Below are positions 8,747 to 23,045 of a DNA stretch of 64,000 nucleotides, in pieces; positions within the stretch are counted from its first letter, which is position 1; each line of letters starts with the position of its first letter. The stretch is from positions 496,001 through 560,000 of the forward strand of contig NZ_CP163435.1 of the NCBI RefSeq assembly GCF_041051975.1, given 5' to 3'. The notes beneath the pieces are model-generated. The model was not told where the DNA came from, did no database searches, and saw only the letters and a program-made list of their open reading frames with translations. The stretch is from Streptomyces sp. R21 (GTDB lineage Bacteria; Actinomycetota; Actinomycetes; Streptomycetales; Streptomycetaceae). A program made the position numbers and the translations under genes.

Positions 8747-9448
8747 GTGGCACTGACGGACGAGGCGATCGACAAGATCAAGGCGATGATCGTCGACGGC
8801 GAACTCGCGCCCGGCTCACGGCTGCCCAAGGAGGAGATCCTCGCCGGACAGCTCGGCCTGTCCCGGAATTCGCTGCGCGAAGCGGTCCGGGCGCTGACCG
8901 CCATGCGGATCCTGATAACCCGTCAGGGCGACGGAACGTACGTCTCCAGCCTCGAGCCCCATCTCCTGCTGGAAAGCCTCTCCTTCGCCGCAGACGTCTC
9001 GCACGGCCATACGGCTCTGCAGTTGCTCCAGGTACGACGGCTGCTCGAACCGCAGGCGACCGGGCAGGCCGCCGCGCTACTGAAGGAGGAGGACCTCAAG
9101 GAACTGCGCAACATCCTCAACCGGTCCCGGACCGTCGCCACGGTGGAGGAGTTCGTCGCCCACGACATCGCCTTCCACCTCAGGATCGTCGAAGCGGTCG
9201 GCAACCCCGTGCTGTCGCTGCTGCTGCAAGTGCTCTCCACCCGCACGCAGCGTGTCCGCATCGTCCGCGGCAGCCAGACCAGACAGGCCCTGAACAACGC
9301 CCATCAGGACCACGAGCAGATCCTCGACGCGCTTCAGTCACGCGACGCCCTGCTCGCCGCCGCTGCGGCGACCGTCCACATCACGGCCGTTGAGCAGTGG
9401 TTGGCCGCCAGTCTGACCGACGACCCGATGCAGGTCATCGACGACTGA
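8747..9448 (+). CDS. GntR-family transcriptional regulator, FCD subfamily
   Basis: 233 residues. The N-terminal winged helix-turn-helix has the GntR pattern (PGSRLPKEEILAGQLGLS, then NSLREAVRAL and a wing with QGDGTYV). The C-terminal all-helical FCD ligand domain shows its metal-binding pattern, a D/H pair (HDIAFHL) and a later H (NAHQDHE). FCD regulators usually repress sugar-acid or sugar catabolic genes and release DNA when they bind a pathway intermediate. It starts at GTG 8747 with GAGAGG upstream and closes the transporter operon. Its probable sites are the four palindromes at 4092-4583, making it the local repressor of fucose uptake and breakdown (inference). Confidence 0.9.
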   Translation: MALTDEAIDKIKAMIVDGELAPGSRLPKEEILAGQLGLSRNSLREAVRALTAMRILITRQGDGTYVSSLEPHLLLESLSFAADVSHGHTALQLLQVRRLLEPQATGQAAALLKEEDLKELRNILNRSRTVATVEEFVAHDIAFHLRIVEAVGNPVLSLLLQVLSTRTQRVRIVRGSQTRQALNNAHQDHEQILDALQSRDALLAAAAATVHITAVEQWLAASLTDDPMQVIDD

Positions 9449-9459
9449 CCGCCCGCTTC

Positions 9460-9519
9460 CCCGCCGCCACCGCCGCCATCCGGTCTCTCCCTCTCAGGCC
9501 CCGACCGGGTGGCGGCGGG
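9460..9519. terminator. Long hairpin between convergent genes
   Basis: Arms 9460-9471 and 9508-9519 are perfect 12-bp inverted repeats (CCCGCCGCCACC and its complement) around a 36-base loop, between the GntR stop (9448) and the end of the convergent GH59 gene (9542). The position fits a bidirectional terminator, though there is no T run. Confidence 0.5.
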
Positions 9520-9541
9520 CCATACCCGCGCCGCACGGAAT

Positions 9542-12370
9542 CTAGGTGATGACCGCGTCGGCGACTGAGGCCCAACTGCCCTTGGATGCGGCGTTCTTGG
9601 TGCCGGTGACCGTGACCTTGAGGGTATGGCTCGCCGTCGGGTCGAGGTTGTTGGCGGTGAAGACCGGCGCGGTCACGCCCTGCGTCGCATTGCGGTACAG
9701 GTCCACCGAGGTCGCCGCGCCGCCGTCGACCGAGACCGTCACGATCCCCTGGCTGTCGTAGACGATGGAATCCAGCGTCACACCGCTTCCCCTGAAGCTC
9801 AGGGTGGCGGTGTCGCCCGCGGTGTCGGACCAGGTGTTACCGCCGCCGCTGGGCCACGACCCGGCGTACTGCCACTGGTCGACGCCGCTGCCGGTGGTGC
9901 TGTACGGGATGGTCTGCGGCGTCCCGACGACGGCGGAGGCGACTGAGGCCCAACTGCCCTTGGACGCAGAGTTCTTGGTGCCGGTGACCGTGACCTTGAG
10001 GGTATGGCTCGCCGTCGGGTCGAGGTTGTTGGCGGTGAAGACCGGCGCGGTCACGCCCTGCGTCGCATTGCGGTACAGGTCCACCGAGGTCGCCGCGCCG
10101 CCGTCGACCGAGACCGTCACGATCCCCTGGCTGTCGTAGACGACAGAGTCCAGTGCTACGTAGCTTCCCTTGAAGGTCAGGGTCGCGGTGTCGCCTGAGG
10201 TGTCGGACCAGGTGTTGCCGCCGCCGCTGGACCAGGACCCGGAGTACTGCCACTGGTCGACGCCGCTGCCGGTGGTGCTGTAGGGAACGGTCACGGTCTG
10301 TGGTGTGCCGCCCGACAGCGGCGTGACCGCCAGGTTGGCGAACTGGTCGCCGGCCGTGTAGTGGCCGGTGAAGAGTGCGACTTTACCGGCGCCGTACGCG
10401 GTGTCGGTGACCGTGGCGACCTTCGTACCGTCGATGGCGGCTGTGATCGTCGAACCGCTGAAGCCCAGCGTGAGGTGGTGCCAGGTGCCCAGTCCCGCCG
10501 CGCCCGATGCCGTGCCGCTCGCGAGCGTCACCACGTTGTCCGAGAAGTCGGAACGCGTGACGGACCACGCGCCGGAATCGCTCAGCGCGAACCAGTAGCC
10601 CTTCACATGGGTCGGGTCCTCTCCCGCGTTCCACTGCTCCCCGGCGCTCTGCTGACGGCCCGCGATGCCCACTGATCCGGCGGCCTTGTTCATCACGTCC
10701 GCGGAGACCTGGTAGTTGGTCCAGTTGCCGTTGCCGCCGGCCGTGTAGGGACGCGTGTCGCCGTTGAAGAAGCCCCATTCCAGCGGCCGGGCCGGTGTCT
10801 CCTGCTGGACGCAGTTCCCGGAGCGCCCCACGCACGGCTGCACGTCGAACGCGCCCTCCATCGTGCCGAGATATCGGGGCTGGCTGCCACGAGCTGCCGA
10901 GCTGAAGTCGTCGCTGTACGGCAGCGTCAGGTCCGCCGCCGCCGGGCTGACCGCGGTCCCCTTGCCCTGGCCTGTCGTGGTGGTGAAGGAATAGGACCGG
11001 TCCGGCTGCAAGGTCACCGTGAAGTTCCCCGAACCGTCCGGCGTGACATCCTGATTCCGGGCGAACCACGTGGCCGAATCACTCGACGCCAGGTTGGTCG
11101 ACCAGATGTGCACCGTTCCCGTTGACAGCCCGCCGCCCACGTTGAACGTCACCGTCTGCGGGCCGGAGGCCCTCGTGGTCTCGACGATGGTGGACCAGTC
11201 GTGGTTGTTCGGCGACTTCAGCGATACGTAGCTGCCCTGCGTGTAGGAGGATCCGCCCAGGTAGCCGGAGCCGCCGTCGAGGTACTTCCAGCCCGGCTGC
11301 GCGAACTGGGTGGTGTGTGCCATCGCCCAGGTCGACAGACCCACGTCGTAGGTGCCCGACCAGGGCCGGTCCGCCCTGATCAGCCCCTGACCGACGAAGG
11401 ACACATCGGGGTAGGCGCTTGCCACGATCGGCCAGTTGATGTTCGCGACCATCTTGCCCTGGAGGTAGACCAGGTTGTCCGTGCGCGCCATCGGCGCTCC
11501 GCCGGCCTGGTAGTCCAGCGTTCCGTTCTCGCTGGCCCACAGCGGCAGTCCGAGCCCCTGGGCTGTCGGCGTGCTGGTGCACTGGGTGTAGGAGCTGGAC
11601 CCGTTGTAGGGGGAGCACGGGTAGTGGTTGCCGACCTTCGCGGTGGCTGCCTTGAACGCCGGGTTGTTCGCCAGCCCGTCCGCCGTCGACCAGCCCGAGT
11701 CGTTCGCGTCGGCGGCCACGATCCGCACGCTGCCGTAGCCGTTGTTGTCGAGGGCGCTGCGCAGCTGCGAAAACCAGCTCGCGTCGTAGCTGTGCTCGTT
11801 CCAGCCGCCCATATAACTGATCGTCAGGCCGTGCTGCTTCGCGCACCCCAGCCAGTCCAGGACGTACTGGATCCCGCCTGCGTTGTAGAAGGTCGATCCC
11901 ACCCACGCGGGAGCGGACCAGGTCAGCCCGTACAGTTTGATGCCGGGATTGCGCTGCACCGCTTGCTGCGCCAGCCAGAATTCATATCCCGCGTCGCAGT
12001 TGATGTTGCCTTTGGTCTCCTCGATGGACGGTTCCGCGCCCGAGGTCGAGTTTCCCGAACCGCCGGTTTCCAGTTTGAGGATCTGCACCTGCGCCCCGTA
12101 CCCGGGCTTGAACAGGTAGTCCAGAATCTGACTCTGCTGGCCCGGAGGGTAGTCCGCCAGCAGACGGCTGTTCCCGCCGCCTCCGCTGATCGCGCCTTCA
12201 CCGTCGAACGTCATTCCCGACGACGATCCGTTCACCGTGATGGTCGTGGTCGATGCGGCGACCGCCTGCGTCGCGGACGTTCCGACCAGGAGCGCGGCCG
12301 CCAGTGCCATGACGGTCAACCCTGCCGACCATCGGCGCCGCGCCCTCATGGGCCAACGGTTTCCTGCCAT
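9542..12370 (-). CDS. Secreted GH59-family galactosidase (galactocerebrosidase-like) with tandem beta-sandwich modules
   Basis: 942 residues. A signal peptide (about 1-39, ending in AVAAS) is followed by a GH59 catalytic domain with family landmarks: FDGEGAISGGGGNSRLL, QILDYLFKPG, acid/base E192 (GGWNEHSYD) and nucleophile E281 (WASENGTLD), the two glutamates of galactocerebrosidases. A LamG-like sandwich comes next (about 490-690), then two copies of a roughly 120-residue module, each starting near YSTTGSGVDQWQY. GH59 enzymes release beta-linked galactose. Of several candidate starts, ATG 12370 is chosen because AGGAGG lies 6 bp upstream; an in-frame GTG at 12391 has no such site. It probably acts outside the cell on galactan side chains, with the tail modules binding carbohydrate. 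Confidence 0.85.
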   Translation of the reverse strand: MAGNRWPMRARRRWSAGLTVMALAAALLVGTSATQAVAASTTTITVNGSSSGMTFDGEGAISGGGGNSRLLADYPPGQQSQILDYLFKPGYGAQVQILKLETGGSGNSTSGAEPSIEETKGNINCDAGYEFWLAQQAVQRNPGIKLYGLTWSAPAWVGSTFYNAGGIQYVLDWLGCAKQHGLTISYMGGWNEHSYDASWFSQLRSALDNNGYGSVRIVAADANDSGWSTADGLANNPAFKAATAKVGNHYPCSPYNGSSSYTQCTSTPTAQGLGLPLWASENGTLDYQAGGAPMARTDNLVYLQGKMVANINWPIVASAYPDVSFVGQGLIRADRPWSGTYDVGLSTWAMAHTTQFAQPGWKYLDGGSGYLGGSSYTQGSYVSLKSPNNHDWSTIVETTRASGPQTVTFNVGGGLSTGTVHIWSTNLASSDSATWFARNQDVTPDGSGNFTVTLQPDRSYSFTTTTGQGKGTAVSPAAADLTLPYSDDFSSAARGSQPRYLGTMEGAFDVQPCVGRSGNCVQQETPARPLEWGFFNGDTRPYTAGGNGNWTNYQVSADVMNKAAGSVGIAGRQQSAGEQWNAGEDPTHVKGYWFALSDSGAWSVTRSDFSDNVVTLASGTASGAAGLGTWHHLTLGFSGSTITAAIDGTKVATVTDTAYGAGKVALFTGHYTAGDQFANLAVTPLSGGTPQTVTVPYSTTGSGVDQWQYSGSWSSGGGNTWSDTSGDTATLTFKGSYVALDSVVYDSQGIVTVSVDGGAATSVDLYRNATQGVTAPVFTANNLDPTASHTLKVTVTGTKNSASKGSWASVASAVVGTPQTIPYSTTGSGVDQWQYAGSWPSGGGNTWSDTAGDTATLSFRGSGVTLDSIVYDSQGIVTVSVDGGAATSVDLYRNATQGVTAPVFTANNLDPTASHTLKVTVTGTKNAASKGSWASVADAVIT
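9563..10290. repeat. Tandem intragenic duplication encoding the two C-terminal GH59 modules
   Basis: The unit beginning at 9563 recurs at 9941, an offset of 378 bp (126 codons). About 170 bases (9593-9762 and 9971-10140) are identical, while the rest of each unit has diverged. This pattern suggests recent partial gene conversion between older duplicates. Confidence 0.85.
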
Positions 12371-12443
12371 CAACGTCCTCCTGAGGTCCACATTCGTTTC
12401 TGACGGGCGGTGCCCGTGGCTCGGGCACGGAGGCGCTGCGGCG

Positions 12444-14981
12444 TCAGCCGAAAGCCCATTTCTGGTTGGATCCGCCGTTGCAGGTCCACAGTTGGACCAG
12501 GGCGCCGTTGGCTGTGGACGCTCCGCTGACGTCCAGGCAGAGCCCGCTCTGCGCCCCGGTGATGGTGCCGTTGGAGTTGAGGTTCCACTGCTGGTTGGTC
12601 TGGCTGTTGCACGGCCAGGTGATCACCTTCGTGCCCGGGCTGTTCGAGCCGCCGTCGGCGTCCAGGCACAGCTGCGAGCTGCCGCTGTACACCGTCAACT
12701 GGCCACCCGAGGAGACATGGGCGAAGATCTGGTTGGCTCCGCCGTGGCAGTCCCAGATCTCCAGTTGCGTCCCCTGCGCGGTGGACCATCCCGGCACGTC
12801 GAGACACTTTCCGGCGCCCACGGCGTGCACCTCGCCGGCGGGTGCTGTGTTCGGCCAGGTCACCCGGGGCGGGGTGGGGGCGCCGGGCACGCCGAAGGTG
12901 TCCATGGGGAAGTTCGCGAAGCCCAGGCCCAGGGCAGGCGAGGTGGCGGCGACGGTGTAGTCCAGCAGGGCGGGATCGGTCCACGGGTTGCCGTGGGTGA
13001 ACTGCGGGTCGGCGGTCCGGGAATGCAGGTCTTCTCCGTCGGCCGACCAGCTGCCGTCCAGACCGGTCACCGGGTTGCCGTTGTTCCAGAACACGTTGTG
13101 GTCGGCGAGATACTTGGCGTTGGCCGGATCGCTGAGGGTCAGACTGTAGGGCTGTGCCGCCAGCGTGATGTTGTGCTCGATCACATCACCGTTGTCGGCG
13201 TGGGAGACCTGCTCGTAGAGCGACCCGTTGACAAGGATGTTGTTGCTGACGGTGCGGTAGAAACCGTCGCGCAGCTTGATGCCGGCGTTCAGCAGCAGGT
13301 TGTTGGTCAGCTTGTAGTTGGTGGAGCCGTCGTCCAGGTCCAGATCCCACTGGGAGTTGTGCCAGATCCGGTTGTGGTCGATCACGTTCGGGGATACGAC
13401 GTCCAGCAAGGCGTACCGCTTCTGGACCGAGTCGCCGCCACTGAGCGGCCAGAACCGGTCTCTGCCCCACATGTTGATCGGACCGTGGTCGCTGGTCTCC
13501 TTCACGCAGTCGAAGAGGTCGTTGTCCTGGATCAGATCCCCGCCCCACGTACCGTCGTTGATGTTGACGCAGGAGCGTGGGCTGCCATGAATGGTGTTGC
13601 CCAGAACCCTGATGTTCTGGCTCATCGAGATGTTCACCCCCGCGCTCTGCTTCTCGAAGCGCCCGTTGTGCGACATCTGGTTGCCGGAGACGGTGATGTT
13701 GCGCGGGTAGTCCTGGGTCTTCGGGCCGGGCGTGGTGTCGTCCAGGGTGGTGACCTGGTGGGACCAGGTGGACAGATCACGGACGGCGGCCCGGGAGCCT
13801 ACGGTCTGCACGTCGCTGGCGCCGTCGTCGGTGAAGGTGCTGCCCGACACCACGTTGCCGTCGTTGTAGCCGTCCATGAACACGCCATTGCCGCCGAGCT
13901 GGTCGAAGGCGGACTTGGTGACGGTGATGCCCTGGGCGTTCTTGGTGTAGAAGGCACCGGTGCGCGCCACAGCCCAGTCGCCCAGTTGAAGGCCCTCGTA
14001 GGCGTGGTCGAACAGGGTGCGGTGGGTGGCGGTGAAGGTGAAACCGCTGAAGGTGATGTCGTGGACCGGGTCGGTGTTCGAGGAGCCCTGCAGGTGGACC
14101 AGTTCGTCCGCCTCGGCTGTCTGGACGGCCGCGTTCGGCAGGTCGGTACCGGACGGCGGGTAGTAGTACAGGGTGCCCGCGGCAGAGTCGTAGTGCCACT
14201 CACCGGGAGCGTCGAGCTCTTCCAGCACGTTCTCGACCATCACATGGCCCGAGTTCAGCGGCTGAGCCTGGTTGGGGCACGCCTCTTGGCGGTTGTTGTC
14301 GCCCGTCCAGGACAGCCCTAGTGTGCCGTCCGAGTTCAGGCCGGTGACCTTGAAGGAGGCGCCGCCCCAGCTGTTGCAGTGCAGGGCGCGCAGATAGGCC
14401 AGGGCCGGGTGCTTCCAGTTCCGGGCGCGGGCCTGCACGGTGGCCAGATCGGTGTAGCCGTCGAGGATCGGCTGGGAGGGGTCCACGTTCGGGTAGCGTG
14501 CGAGCGCCTGACGCCGGCCGTTGACGAACAGGCCGTCCATGGTGATCCCGGACCCGATCTGAGCGGTGAACACCCCGGGCCGGCTCGCATCCGGCGACCA
14601 CGCGGGTTGCAGCTTCCTGCCACCGGCGAGGACCACCTTTACTCCTGGAGCAGCCTGCCACAGCACCGGCGAGCCCGATCTCCCGGAGTCGGCCGGGCCG
14701 AACGTCAACGCCGAGGGCAGCTCATAAGTCCCGCCCGCGGCCTGCACACTCGGCACGACGTTCGCCGAAAGTGCCTGCCGGACCTTCGTCTGCGCCGCCT
14801 GCAGGGTCCGTAACGGCGCTCCAGCGCTGGTCCCCGCGTTGGCGTCGCTTCCGTCCGGGGCGACGTAATAGGTCTGGTTCGTCGCGGCGTTCGCCGCAGG
14901 TGCCCACAACAGACCGGCGAGGGAGAGGACGGCGGCCGCCAAGACCGTCCTGGGGCGCAGGAACAACGATGATCTGGACAC
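12444..14981 (-). CDS. Secreted right-handed beta-helix glycoside hydrolase (GH141-like candidate) with CBM13 tail
   Basis: 845 residues starting at GTG 14981 behind GAGGGA. A signal peptide (cleavage near PAANAA) is followed by a YYVAPDGSDANAGT entry motif and a long parallel beta-helix region (about 30-700) rich in NITVSGN/RVLGNTI/VIDHNRIWHN-type turns. The last 125 residues are a ricin-type trefoil ([26 protein letters not shown] and QxW motifs) that should bind galactose-type sugars. The entry motif and helix layout recall GH141 (alpha-L-fucosidase/xylanase) and related unclassified enzymes; polysaccharide lyases share the fold. Fucosidase activity is attractive in this fucose island but unproven. 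It is divergent from the GH29 gene. Confidence 0.7.
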   Translation of the reverse strand: MSRSSLFLRPRTVLAAAVLSLAGLLWAPAANAATNQTYYVAPDGSDANAGTSAGAPLRTLQAAQTKVRQALSANVVPSVQAAGGTYELPSALTFGPADSGRSGSPVLWQAAPGVKVVLAGGRKLQPAWSPDASRPGVFTAQIGSGITMDGLFVNGRRQALARYPNVDPSQPILDGYTDLATVQARARNWKHPALAYLRALHCNSWGGASFKVTGLNSDGTLGLSWTGDNNRQEACPNQAQPLNSGHVMVENVLEELDAPGEWHYDSAAGTLYYYPPSGTDLPNAAVQTAEADELVHLQGSSNTDPVHDITFSGFTFTATHRTLFDHAYEGLQLGDWAVARTGAFYTKNAQGITVTKSAFDQLGGNGVFMDGYNDGNVVSGSTFTDDGASDVQTVGSRAAVRDLSTWSHQVTTLDDTTPGPKTQDYPRNITVSGNQMSHNGRFEKQSAGVNISMSQNIRVLGNTIHGSPRSCVNINDGTWGGDLIQDNDLFDCVKETSDHGPINMWGRDRFWPLSGGDSVQKRYALLDVVSPNVIDHNRIWHNSQWDLDLDDGSTNYKLTNNLLLNAGIKLRDGFYRTVSNNILVNGSLYEQVSHADNGDVIEHNITLAAQPYSLTLSDPANAKYLADHNVFWNNGNPVTGLDGSWSADGEDLHSRTADPQFTHGNPWTDPALLDYTVAATSPALGLGFANFPMDTFGVPGAPTPPRVTWPNTAPAGEVHAVGAGKCLDVPGWSTAQGTQLEIWDCHGGANQIFAHVSSGGQLTVYSGSSQLCLDADGGSNSPGTKVITWPCNSQTNQQWNLNSNGTITGAQSGLCLDVSGASTANGALVQLWTCNGGSNQKWAFG

Positions 14982-15640
14982 GATGGCGTCCCTCAGTTGT
15001 AGGTGCGGCCGCGAGCGGCCGTACGGCACGTTCCGTCTGCGGAGAAGACGAGACGGCCCAGTCGGACGCGTCCCGCCCTGCCGCGGCTGCTCAGGCCGGT
15101 GCCACCTCGCCGCACGACCGGTCGACCTCATCACCATGGCCACCGCACCCAATCAAGATGACGCACAATCAAACGCGAGAATCAGGGAACTGCTTCAGAA
15201 GCGCACAGTCAAGAGTCTCGACACCCCTCTCCGTAACAACGGCATAGGCATCGAGCCACGAACGCATGAGTGAGCGACACATCCCATGTGTGCGCCTGTA
15301 GTTGCGCACGCCCCTCTTGACCGACTGGTTCGATGGGGGCAAGCTCTCACGGGTCCTCAGTGAGCCGATCAGAGGGCCTACCGTGCGGGCCGCCGGGCAC
15401 CCCTCGCAGAATTCATCCCATCTATCGCCGTCGTAATCGCCCCCATTTCGGCGAACGTCCCGTCGGCAAGCAATGCAGCGCGACAACCAGAATCGAACAT
15501 AAGACAACATGGCAGCACAAGAATGAGGGGGCGTCAACGAGAGCCCTCACCGCCTGAACTGACCGTCCGGGACGTCCCGTCTGACCGTCCGGGACGTCCG
15601 TCTCCTAGATCCTCCACGTGAATCGACGAAGGGTTCCGCT
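14982..15640. promoter_or_regulatory. Divergent promoter region between beta-helix enzyme and alpha-L-fucosidase
   Basis: 659 bases with no convincing gene. Base composition is visibly less GC-rich than the flanks around 15160-15540, as expected for a control region. The most conspicuous element is a pair of 19-bp direct repeats close to the fucosidase start, listed separately. No copy of the four-site GntR motif from the catabolic region was seen here, so these genes may have another regulator. Confidence 0.5.
15559..15599 (+). promoter_or_regulatory. Paired direct repeat upstream of the fucosidase gene
   Basis: CTGACCGTCCGGGACGTCC occurs at 15559-15577 and again at 15581-15599, exactly 22 bp apart (two helical turns) and 42 bp before the ATG. 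Each copy contains the palindrome GTCC-G-GGAC. This arrangement is typical of a tandem operator, but the binding protein is unknown. Confidence 0.5.
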
Positions 15641-17869
15641 ATGGCGATCAGCAGACGTGTGTTCCTGTCGAGTGCCGCCGGTGTCGTCGCCGCCGTGACG
15701 GCGGATCTCACACTCGGTACGACGAGGGCGCTGGCGGCTCCGTCGTCGTACTCGCCCACATGGGCGTCGGTTGACCAGCACCCGGCAGCGCCGGAGTGGT
15801 TCCAGGACGCGAAGTTCGGGATCTACTTCCACTGGGGTGCCTTCAGCGTCCCGGCCTACGACAACGAGTGGTACCCGCGGAACATGTACATCCCGGGCCT
15901 GGGCGCCAACAGCCACCACGTCGCCACCTACGGCGACCCCTCGGTATGGCCGTACAACAACTTCCTCGACGGGGCCCGCGACAAGGCGGGCAACTGGGTT
16001 CAGTTCGCGCCCAAACTGGTCTCACAGGGCGGCAGATTCGACCCGGACGCCTGGGCCCAGCTGTTCGTGGACGCGGGCGCGAAGTTCGCCGGACCGGTCT
16101 CCGAACACCACGACGGATTCTCGATGTGGAACAGCTCGGCCAACGAGTGGAACTCCGTCAAGCACGGGCCGGGTCTGAACCTGCTGGCACTGTTCCGCGA
16201 CGCCATCAGGGGCAAGGGCCTGAAACTGCTGGTGGCCATGCACCACGCGTTCAACTTCAACGGCTACTACGACCACGTGCCCGCCCAGCCGACCACCAGT
16301 CTGAAGAAGCTGTACGGGCAGCTCGACACCGCCGCGGAGAACCAGCTGTGGTTCGACAAGCTCAAGGAGGTCGTGGACCTGGCGCAGCCGGACATCCTGT
16401 GGGAGGACTTCGACCTGAGCCTGGTCGACGAGACCCAGCGGCTGAACTTCCTGTCCTACTACTACAACCAGGCCATCTCCTGGAACAAAGAAGTCGTGGC
16501 CACCTACAAGGACGGCTACAACAACAACGGCGAGATGTTCGACTACGAACGCGGTGGACCGGCCGACATCACGAGCCCGTACTGGCTGACCGACGACAGC
16601 GTCAGCAACTCCAGTTGGTGCTACACCGTCGGCATCGGCTACTACTCCACCGCCCAGATGGTGCACGCGCTGATCGACCGGATCAGCAAGAACGGCAACA
16701 TGCTGCTCAACATCGCCCCCATGGCCGACGGCACCATCCCCCAGGGACAGAAGGACGTCCTGCTCGCCATCGGCGACCACCTCAAGCGGTTCGGCGAGTC
16801 CCTGTACGCCACCCGCGCCTGGACCGCCTACGGCGAAGGCCCGACCAAAATGGGCGGAGGCTCCTTCACCGAACCCGTGGCCGGGACGAACAAGGACTTC
16901 CGGTTCACCCATAACAAGGCCAACAACGTCCTGTACGCGACGGTCCTGGGCTGGCCCGGCAGCTCCACGACGATCACCACCCTGGCGAGCGGACGCATCG
17001 ACCTCGGGGCACTGACGTCCGTGCAGTTACTGAATACCAACAGCGGCACGTACATCAACCTGCCCACCCCCACGCAGAGCAGCGACGGCCTGCACATCGC
17101 CCTTCCGTCGTCCTCGGCTCCGTTCAGCGCCCTCGCGTACGTGCTGAAGTTCACCTTCTCCGGCCGGATACCCGACCTCAGCGGCAACGCCGTCGCCACC
17201 GCGTACAGCGATGTCTGGTACGGAGGCACGGCGGCCAGGCTCGTGCTGGGCAGCCACACCGCCGCGCAACTGCAGAGCGCCGGCCTTGCGGCGCGCACCA
17301 TCTCCTCCTTCCGGATACCCGCCGGCTACAAGGTGATCGGCTACTCCGGAGACGACTTCTCCGGCACAGCCTGGACTTTCACCGCCGACAACGCCGACCT
17401 GCGCGACACCAGTAACAACGACGCCATCACCTCTCTGAAGGTGATCTTCAACCCGGCCACGTACTTCCGCGTCACCAACGTCACCGACGGCCTGGCCCTG
17501 GACAGCGGCGGCAACGTCGCCTCCGGCAGCAACCTCAAGCAGTGGACCCCGGGCGACAGCCCGAACCTCCAGTGGCAGGCCGTCGACCTGGGCAACGGCT
17601 ACTACCGTCTGGTCAACCGCACCAACGGCATGGTCGCCGACGGCTGGGGCTCCACCACCAACGGGGCGCCGGCCCAGCAGACCTCCTGGAACGGCGGCAA
17701 CAACCAGCAGTGGCAGATCACCGACCGCGGCAACGGCCAGTACAGCATCGCCAACCGCACCACCGGCCTGGTCCTCGACGGCGGCGGCCAGGTCGCCTCC
17801 GGCTCCGTCACCAAACAGTGGACCTGGAACGGCAGCACCAACCTCCAATGGACCTTCACCGCCCAGTGA
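15641..17869 (+). CDS. TAT-exported GH29 alpha-L-fucosidase with C-terminal lectin domain
   Basis: 742 residues. The N terminus has a twin-arginine signal (SRRVFL at residues 4-9, then a hydrophobic stretch and ALAAP), so it is probably exported folded. The GH29 catalytic domain (about 40-400) has the FGIYFHWGAFSVP, EHHDGFSMWNS (155-165) and nucleophile D256 (ILWEDFD) motifs. A beta-sandwich region follows, then from about residue 605 a ricin-type domain with repeated GLxLD and NLQWQ/NNQQWQ/NLQWTF turns. It removes terminal alpha-linked L-fucose from glycans, feeding the fucose transporter and catabolic operon upstream. GAAGG lies 7 bp before the ATG. The acid/base residue varies within GH29 and was not assigned. 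Confidence 0.93.
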   Translation: MAISRRVFLSSAAGVVAAVTADLTLGTTRALAAPSSYSPTWASVDQHPAAPEWFQDAKFGIYFHWGAFSVPAYDNEWYPRNMYIPGLGANSHHVATYGDPSVWPYNNFLDGARDKAGNWVQFAPKLVSQGGRFDPDAWAQLFVDAGAKFAGPVSEHHDGFSMWNSSANEWNSVKHGPGLNLLALFRDAIRGKGLKLLVAMHHAFNFNGYYDHVPAQPTTSLKKLYGQLDTAAENQLWFDKLKEVVDLAQPDILWEDFDLSLVDETQRLNFLSYYYNQAISWNKEVVATYKDGYNNNGEMFDYERGGPADITSPYWLTDDSVSNSSWCYTVGIGYYSTAQMVHALIDRISKNGNMLLNIAPMADGTIPQGQKDVLLAIGDHLKRFGESLYATRAWTAYGEGPTKMGGGSFTEPVAGTNKDFRFTHNKANNVLYATVLGWPGSSTTITTLASGRIDLGALTSVQLLNTNSGTYINLPTPTQSSDGLHIALPSSSAPFSALAYVLKFTFSGRIPDLSGNAVATAYSDVWYGGTAARLVLGSHTAAQLQSAGLAARTISSFRIPAGYKVIGYSGDDFSGTAWTFTADNADLRDTSNNDAITSLKVIFNPATYFRVTNVTDGLALDSGGNVASGSNLKQWTPGDSPNLQWQAVDLGNGYYRLVNRTNGMVADGWGSTTNGAPAQQTSWNGGNNQQWQITDRGNGQYSIANRTTGLVLDGGGQVASGSVTKQWTWNGSTNLQWTFTAQ

Positions 17870-17904
17870 CCTGTGCGGGCCGGGAGCGGACGGTGCAGCC
17901 CGCC

Positions 17905-17924
17905 CCGGCCCCGTTTCGGGCCGG
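17905..17924 (+). terminator. Short hairpin after the fucosidase gene
   Basis: CCGGCCC at 17905-17911 pairs with GGGCCGG at 17918-17924 around a 6-base loop, 36 bp past the fucosidase stop. It is a plausible factor-independent terminator without a strong T run. Confidence 0.4.
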
Positions 17925-18026
17925 ACCTCTCCGCGACAGGACGGCGAGGCAGCCCCCTTACGCGGAAGACGCATCAGCGCCAACACACCGTGGGCCGGCG
18001 TGCCCTTCGACAGTGAGGCATACGCA

Positions 18027-21262
<3,236 letters not shown>

Positions 21263-21277
21263 CGAGGAAGAAGTCGC

Positions 21278-21303
21278 GCCGGGGGCTCGGTGGAGACCCC
21301 GGC
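21278..21303 (+). terminator. Weak hairpin after the first GH5 gene
   Basis: GCCGGGG at 21278-21284 pairs with CCCCGGC at 21297-21303, soon after the first GH5 stop. The equivalent position after the second copy carries a longer, perfect stem, showing that the 3' flank was duplicated too. Confidence 0.4.
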
Positions 21304-21416
21304 ACGGTTGTGCCCGTACCCGGCACGGATCTTCGAGGCGTCCTCACCAACCAGCGCTGCCGCTGCCGGGACGGCCTTTCACTGCCACCGACCGGTATCC
21401 GCATCCGGCGTTGTAA

Positions 21417-23033
<1,617 letters not shown>

Positions 23034-23045
23034 CGAGGAAGAAAA

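Noticed and set aside
9563..10290. Repeats that might be a CRISPR array
   Set aside because: The repeats encode protein modules, the unit is 378 bp and there are no short spacers. No CRISPR array or cas gene was seen in the window.
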